Program-made: the position numbers and the translations under genes
Notes under the pieces: generated by a model
What the model saw: only the letters and a program-made list of their open reading frames with translations
Told to the model about the DNA's origin: nothing
Database searches by the model: none
Part shown: positions 7,172 to 10,558 of the stretch, one piece after another
How the letters are laid out: every line of letters begins with the position of its first letter
How positions within the stretch are numbered: the first letter of the stretch is position 1
Source: an uncultured Bacilli bacterium
Lineage (GTDB): Bacteria > Bacillota_I > Bacilli_A > RF39 > UBA660
DNA length: 10,558 nt
Reading direction: 5' to 3'
Assembly: GCA_947632295.1 (NCBI GenBank)
Contig: CANROQ010000018.1
Location: 1 to 10,558 of the forward strand

Positions 7172-7173
7172 AA

Positions 7174-8142
7174 TTATTTTCTCCTTTGATTTAGCATTTG
7201 TTTTTTAGTCATTATCCATTTTGTTTCTTTATTTATAATGATAGAATTACAATATTCGCATTTTCCACTTGAATTTATATTTATTTTAGCGCCACAATTT
7301 GGACAATAGTTAATTTTTTTATCAGTAGTATATTTTGTAAATGTTAATTCGTAAGTATAAATTAGTTTTTGATTTTTAGTGCCTCTAATAACCTTATTTG
7401 ACTCATTTATTAAATAATCATAACATTCAACTTGTAAAATTGTATTAATTGTTTCAATATTATTTTCAAAAGTTATTTTAGTGATTGAATTATTAATATA
7501 TTTAATATCTTCCATCATATTTTTTTGCCCTTTAACTTTTAAGGTATCTAACTGCATAGAATACATATTATAAATTTCATCACTAACTAAATTTTGAATT
7601 GTTTTTAAATCAAAATTCATCCAAGCAGTTTGAATGTCTTTATAATTATTGAATACTACTTGATTAAATTCTTCAATATTTAAATTTGGATCTAATTCTA
7701 AAATTTGTTGTTTTGTTAATGGAGGTGTTGAATAATTAATATTTTTATTTAATTTATTATTTTTAGATTTAATACCAAGCATTATAGCTATTATATATAT
7801 AGTAATAGAAATTCCGGCTGTAAAAAATGAAATTATTAAGAAAATAATAAAAATTGGTTTTCCGATGTTTTTAGCATTAAATTTATTAACGGCAATATAA
7901 TAAATAAAATATAAGACGATTGCACTAACAACAAAAATTAAAAAGCCACTACTATTTCCTATTCCTATATAAAATCCTCCTGATGATGAACTACTAAAAT
8001 CTGAGGAATCTCCCCAATCAGAACCACCACTATCCCAACTAGAATCAAATCCTGAATCAGCATTAATCGTAATTGGATTATAAATTATTCCTAATAATAA
8101 AATAAATAAAGCACATAAAAAAATAATATGATTTTTTTTCAT
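7174..8142 (-). CDS. Membrane-anchored Tim44-like domain protein with C-terminal zinc ribbon (operon copy)
   Basis: It has the same architecture as the lone paralog at 3930-4967. There is a signal peptide (1-28, ending INA), the shared mature start DSGFDSSWDSGGS, and a shorter Ser/Gly-rich stretch (to about 64). Hydrophobic helices lie at about 66-84 and 96-124 (possibly a hairpin), followed by the basic KSKNNK. The Tim44-like domain covers about 152-270 (AWMNFDLKTIQNLVSDEIYNMY, CYDYLINE) and the zinc ribbon has Cys280, Cys283, Cys295 and Cys298, then KWIMTKKQM. Topology predicts a Ser-rich outer part and a cytoplasmic Tim44-like domain and ribbon. It is the middle gene of the operon. Its ATG directly follows the stop of the upstream gene (no gap), with ribosome site GAAAGGG (8151-8157) inside that gene. 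It is nearest in sequence to the lone copy, so one arose from the other by duplication. The biochemical role is unknown. Confidence 0.85.
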   Translation of the reverse strand: MKKNHIIFLCALFILLLGIIYNPITINADSGFDSSWDSGGSDWGDSSDFSSSSSGGFYIGIGNSSGFLIFVVSAIVLYFIYYIAVNKFNAKNIGKPIFIIFLIISFFTAGISITIYIIAIMLGIKSKNNKLNKNINYSTPPLTKQQILELDPNLNIEEFNQVVFNNYKDIQTAWMNFDLKTIQNLVSDEIYNMYSMQLDTLKVKGQKNMMEDIKYINNSITKITFENNIETINTILQVECYDYLINESNKVIRGTKNQKLIYTYELTFTKYTTDKKINYCPNCGAKININSSGKCEYCNSIIINKETKWIMTKKQMLNQRRK

Positions 8143-8748
8143 TTAAATATCCCTTTCATATAGTAATTCTAATTTTTGGATAATACTGTTTTCAAATTTT
8201 TCATCAAACTTTATTTCTATTTCGTATGTTTGCATTACTTTTTTATTATACTTACCTTTAATACATTTATTATTACTATCAATAACAAAATCATAGCATT
8301 CAATAATTACTCTTAAATTAGCTGTATTAGTATTTAAATTAGTTATATATGATTTAAGATATTTAATATTTTGTATCATATTTTTTTGATTATTTTCCTT
8401 TAAAGTATTGATTTGTCTATAATATAACTCAAAAATATCATTAGTTGTAATTTTTTTTATTGTTTCTAAATCAAAATTCATTTTAGCAGTTTTAATTTCT
8501 TTTAGTTTTTCAAAAGCTAGTTTTTCTAAAATTTCTTTAGAAGTAATTTCATTTTGATTTATCAGTAATGGGTCATTATGAGGCTTATCATAAATTATTT
8601 GTTTTTTCTTTTTAGGTTTTAAACTTACTAAAAGAATAGATAATATTAAAATAGCACTTGATATAATCAATAAGTATTTGTAATCACTAAAAAAGTTTTT
8701 AATAATCATTATAGTATCTTCTAAATTAAGTATATAAAAATTATCCAT
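8143..8748 (-). CDS. Single-pass Tim44-like domain protein lacking the zinc ribbon
   Basis: A 201-residue first gene of the three-gene operon. A membrane helix at 25-42 is followed by KPKKKKQ, which anchors the rest in the cytoplasm. There is no Ser-rich segment and no cleavable signal. Residues about 68-180 match the soluble domain of the paralogs (AKMNFDLETIKKI, LKENNQKNMIQNIKYLKSYIT, ECYDFVIDSNNKCIKG). The protein ends where the zinc ribbon would begin, so the four ribbon cysteines are all missing. The frame stays open to a GTG at 8755-8757, but I prefer the ATG at 8746-8748. AGGTG (8755-8759) lies six bases before it and would overlap the GTG codon itself. The stop directly abuts the next ATG. 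It could partner the zinc-ribbon copies as a membrane anchor; that is inference. Confidence 0.8.
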   Translation of the reverse strand: MDNFYILNLEDTIMIIKNFFSDYKYLLIISSAILILSILLVSLKPKKKKQIIYDKPHNDPLLINQNEITSKEILEKLAFEKLKEIKTAKMNFDLETIKKITTNDIFELYYRQINTLKENNQKNMIQNIKYLKSYITNLNTNTANLRVIIECYDFVIDSNNKCIKGKYNKKVMQTYEIEIKFDEKFENSIIQKLELLYERDI

Positions 8749-8754
8749 AACTAA

Positions 8755-8759
8755 CACCT
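8755..8759 (-). promoter_or_regulatory. Ribosome site that decides the start of the single-pass Tim44-like gene
   Basis: On the minus strand AGGTG is followed by six bases and then ATG (8746-8748). Using the upstream in-frame GTG (8755-8757) would place the start inside this site, so the ATG is the better start. Confidence 0.6.
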
Positions 8760-8769
8760 ACCTATATTA

Positions 8770-8778
8770 ATTTTATCA
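8770..8778 (-). promoter_or_regulatory. Extended -10 promoter of the three-gene Tim44-like operon
   Basis: TGATAAAAT on the minus strand (TGn plus TAAAAT), 21 bases before the chosen ATG. The block AAAACCATGATAAAATTA matches that of the lone paralog with one base deleted. The -35 is weak. It overlaps the proposed -35 of the divergent sortase gene. Confidence 0.55.
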
Positions 8779-8802
8779 TGGTTTTAATTTTAAGTATATA
8801 AT
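8773..8802 (+). promoter_or_regulatory. Probable sortase promoter, overlapping the divergent Tim44-like operon promoter
   Basis: TTATCA (8773-8778, four of six), an 18-base spacer and TATAAT (8797-8802). Other AT-rich -10-like hexamers lie nearby, so the exact choice is uncertain. The leader would be about 40 bases. Confidence 0.45.
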
Positions 8803-8839
8803 AAAATAATTAAAAATATACATAATAATTAGTAGAAAA

Positions 8840-8844
8840 AGGTG
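8840..8844 (+). promoter_or_regulatory. Ribosome site that decides the sortase start
   Basis: AGGTG, preceded by an A-run, lies seven bases before ATG at 8852. The in-frame TTG at 8849-8851 would be only four bases away and is a rarer start, so the ATG is preferred. Confidence 0.6.
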
Positions 8845-8851
8845 TATTTTG

Positions 8852-9634
8852 ATGAAAAGAAAGAAAAGTTATATATTTTTGTTTTTATCTTTGTGTTTGA
8901 TTTTGTATGCTTTTATAGATATATTTTTATGGATAAATGATAATAATAAAAATAAAGAATTACAACAAAAATTGAAGAATTTAGCTATGATGAGTGAACA
9001 ATATTTTTGTAGATATGATGAATTTATTAGTCAAGAAGAAAATAATATAGAGCAGGATGTCGATTTTCTACAAGTTGATTTTATAGAACTTAAAAATATT
9101 AATGATGATACAATAGGTTGGTTACAAGTAGCAAATACTAGTGTCGATTATCCTGTTGTTCAAGGAGAAGATAATGAATATTATTTAATGCATTCTTTTG
9201 ATAATTCACAAAATAATGCTGGTTGGATTTTTTTAGATGCTAGAAATGATATAAATAATTTTGGTCGAAATACAGTTATTTATGGACATTCACGTGTTGA
9301 TGATACTATGTTTGGTAGCCTAAGATATGTTTTAGATGAAGATTGGTATAATAATAGTGAACATATTATTAAATTAGCAACTTTAAATGCTAATACAATT
9401 TGGCAAATTATTAGTGTTTATAGTGTTCCTAGTGAAAATTATTATATTAAAACTAATTTTTTAAACGATGGTTTGTTTCAAAATTTTTTAGATAATATTT
9501 TATCGCGTAGCAAGTTTAATTTTTCTACTAATGTTGACATTAATGATAAAATTTTGACATTATCTACCTGTCGTGATAATTACGGAAATAGATTAGTAAT
9601 TCACGCTAAATTAGTAAAAAGCACTAATAATTAG
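8852..9634 (+). CDS. srtB: Class B sortase
   Basis: Sortases are extracellular membrane-anchored cysteine transpeptidases that cut a sorting motif and attach the protein to peptidoglycan. Residues 6-28 form an N-terminal membrane helix, typical of class B, and the catalytic beta-barrel covers about 75-256. The segments DDTIGWLQVANTSVDYPVVQ (85-104), YYLMHSF and NNAGWIFLDARND are class B hallmarks. The catalytic residues are visible: His146 in YGHS, Cys240 in TLSTC and Arg247 in NRLVIHAKL. At 260 residues, length is normal. It is monocistronic, divergent from the Tim44-like operon (103 bases between starts) and convergent with a gene whose protein ends in NPPTG, a helix and a charged tail, the probable substrate. 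The stop TAG (9632-9634) lies in the shared terminator hairpin. Class B is clear; calling it srtB names the class, not the haem-uptake role of staphylococcal SrtB. Confidence 0.93.
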   Translation: MKRKKSYIFLFLSLCLILYAFIDIFLWINDNNKNKELQQKLKNLAMMSEQYFCRYDEFISQEENNIEQDVDFLQVDFIELKNINDDTIGWLQVANTSVDYPVVQGEDNEYYLMHSFDNSQNNAGWIFLDARNDINNFGRNTVIYGHSRVDDTMFGSLRYVLDEDWYNNSEHIIKLATLNANTIWQIISVYSVPSENYYIKTNFLNDGLFQNFLDNILSRSKFNFSTNVDINDKILTLSTCRDNYGNRLVIHAKLVKSTNN

Positions 9635-9638
9635 TGCT
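9614..9638. terminator. Hairpin shared by the sortase and its convergent substrate gene
   Basis: The arms AGCACTAA (9620-9627) and TTAGTGCT (9631-9638) are perfect 8-base complements with a 3-base loop. The minus-strand reading has a strong T-run after the stem (complement of 9616-9620). The plus side is weaker (CCTTAATTTTG). The sortase stop codon lies inside the right arm, and the substrate gene's stop begins 3 bases further on (9641). Confidence 0.8.
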
Positions 9639-9640
9639 CC

Positions 9641-10387
9641 TTAATTTTGTTTTAAATTCTTATAAGAACTTAGAAATAAAGCAATTCCTATTAGACCAAG
9701 CATAATTGTAAAATTAATTGAATCTCCTGTTGGTGGATTGCCAGTATCGAATAATGCTTCAACTTCTATTAGTGATAATTCTTCACCAGACTCGATTGTT
9801 TTAGAAATACCAGCGATTGTTATGATAGCGTCATCTGAATCTTCTGGAACCCAAAATGTTGGATTTTCTTTGCTTTCAGTTGTGTTGATAATTTGTGTAT
9901 CGTCATCCATAGAAATTTTTGAGATTTCATCTACATTTGCACCTTGAGATAATTCTATTCCTCCAAAGCCATTACCTGAAACGTCGATTTTACCTTCTAA
10001 TTTAACTTGTGAACCATTAATTAATAAAGCAGCATTTCCACCAGTTAAGGTAATATTTTTTATAGTAGCAGTTGTTTTATATACTTGTAGTAGGTAAATT
10101 CCGCCCCAAACTGTATTACTTTCACTTTGTTCAGCACCAAATTTGCCAACATATTTCATTTTATGTCCTTTACCATCAATTGTAACAGGTCTTGTAATAT
10201 TAATTTTCTCAGTGGTTTCGATATCTGTATCTAAAGTGATAGTTTTGATACTTTCATCAGCTAAGGCTTCTTTTAATTCATCTTGATTACTAACATTACT
10301 CTTTGCTTCAGCATGGACATTTGATATAGGAATTATCATCATTAAGGCAAACGAAATAGTTAATGTAGTTATTAATTTTTTAAACAT
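9641..10387 (-). CDS. Secreted cell-wall-anchored protein with NPPTG sorting signal and beta-helix-like repeats
   Basis: Residues 1-26 are a signal peptide (cleavage expected after VHA). Residues about 35-200 look like a short right-handed beta-helix: NITRPVTIDGKGHKM, then TATIKNITLTGGNAALLING and KIDVSGNGFGGIELSQGANV, a layout seen in pectate-lyase-like surface proteins, with no catalytic site that I can point to. The C-terminus is a sorting signal: NPPTGD (217-222), a hydrophobic helix (224-242) and the tail KNLKQN. NPPTG resembles the (S/N/P)PxTG motifs of some clostridial class B sortases rather than LPXTG, and the neighbouring class B sortase is the natural partner (inference). Role: displayed on the cell wall, perhaps in adhesion; target unknown. 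AAAGGAGGT (10395-10403) seven bases before the ATG is the strongest ribosome site in the window, suggesting high expression. Confidence 0.85.
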   Translation of the reverse strand: MFKKLITTLTISFALMMIIPISNVHAEAKSNVSNQDELKEALADESIKTITLDTDIETTEKINITRPVTIDGKGHKMKYVGKFGAEQSESNTVWGGIYLLQVYKTTATIKNITLTGGNAALLINGSQVKLEGKIDVSGNGFGGIELSQGANVDEISKISMDDDTQIINTTESKENPTFWVPEDSDDAIITIAGISKTIESGEELSLIEVEALFDTGNPPTGDSINFTIMLGLIGIALFLSSYKNLKQN

Positions 10388-10558
10388 CTAAATTACCTCC
10401 TTTCTATTAATAGTTTTGCTTCAACAGTTTAATTTATACACCATTTTTAGTCATTTTAAAATTCTATATAACAGTTTTTGGTAGTTAAAAAAATATTAAT
10501 TTGAACAAAATATAAATAATTGCTAATTGTAGTTTTCAGTTTTTTAATTTTTGTCTAG
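10388..10558. other. Non-coding upstream region of the cell-wall protein gene
   Basis: No gene is visible in these 171 bases to the window edge. The part next to the gene holds its ribosome site and a candidate promoter. The octamer AACAGTTT occurs at 10423-10430 and again at 10470-10477, on either side of the promoter elements. The rest is AT-rich sequence without clear structure; a promoter for a plus-strand gene outside the window cannot be excluded. Confidence 0.6.
10433..10460 (-). promoter_or_regulatory. Probable promoter of the NPPTG-protein gene
   Basis: On the minus strand TTTAAA (10455-10460, four of six), a 16-base spacer and TATAAA (10433-10438, five of six), leaving a leader of about 40 bases before the ATG at 10387. 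Confidence 0.5.

Noticed and set aside
8755..8757. GTG start of the single-pass Tim44-like gene
   Set aside because: It would overlap the ribosome site AGGTG that is well placed for the ATG at 8746-8748.
8849..8851. TTG start of the sortase
   Set aside because: ATG directly follows, with better spacing to AGGTG.
9738..9947. Plus-strand open frame of 69 codons inside the NPPTG-protein gene
   Set aside because: It is antisense to a convincing secreted protein, and its Ser/Val/Ile-rich translation has no motif and no ribosome site.
1..10558. Alternative genetic code with TGA read as Trp
   Set aside because: All Trp residues in full-length, well-aligned proteins are TGG and no gene needs TGA read-through to reach family length.
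1..10558. CRISPR array, tRNA or rRNA gene, insertion sequence
   Set aside because: No spaced direct repeats, cloverleaf-like stretches, transposase-like frames or terminal inverted repeats were seen on either strand.

Overview
The window reads as a low-GC, AT-rich chromosome of a Gram-positive (Bacillota, probably Bacilli-like) bacterium. Evidence includes strong AGGAGG-type ribosome sites, sigma-A-like promoters, a class B sortase with a cell-wall-sorting substrate, and a gatA-gatB-aspS operon. Every tryptophan is TGG and no gene ends in TGA, so the standard bacterial code fits. The very high A+T and compact layout would suit an uncultured gut Bacilli lineage such as RF39 or Erysipelotrichales relatives, but that placement is inference.

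Region 1 (1-3931, + strand) is translation. It holds the C-terminal part of gatA (cut by the window edge), complete gatB and complete aspS, spaced so tightly that gatA/gatB overlap by 1 nt and gatB/aspS are 2 nt apart. Together they indicate tRNA-dependent amidation (Asp-tRNAAsn and/or Glu-tRNAGln). The aspartyl-tRNA synthetase is of a sequence subtype better known from alphaproteobacteria and carries the His associated with non-discriminating enzymes. A perfect 13-bp bidirectional terminator closes the operon.

Region 2 (3930-8760) is an accessory-looking block with four paralogous Tim44-like (NTF2-fold-like) proteins on the minus strand. One stands alone (3930-4967) and three form a tight operon (8748 to 6635). 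They appear as full-length (signal peptide, Ser-rich segment, membrane helices, Tim44-like domain, zinc ribbon), membrane plus Tim44-like only, and soluble Tim44-like plus zinc ribbon. Two plus-strand genes sit between the lone copy and the operon: a small lipoprotein whose promoter is embedded in a nested dyad, and a methyltransferase-like (DUF3419-resembling) protein. Each has its own promoter and terminator. The lone Tim44 gene and the operon share a nearly identical promoter block.

Region 3 (8770-10558) is a class B sortase gene convergent with its likely substrate, a secreted beta-helix-like protein ending in NPPTG, a hydrophobic helix and a charged tail. The two share one bidirectional hairpin. 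The last 171 bp hold the substrate gene's promoter and ribosome site but no gene.

Genes alternate strands in short units, and all three convergent junctions use hairpins that physically overlap stop codons. The functions of the Tim44-like proteins, lipoprotein and methyltransferase-like protein are not known to me. The most promising undescribed unit is the Tim44-like paralog cluster with its embedded lipoprotein and methyltransferase-like genes.
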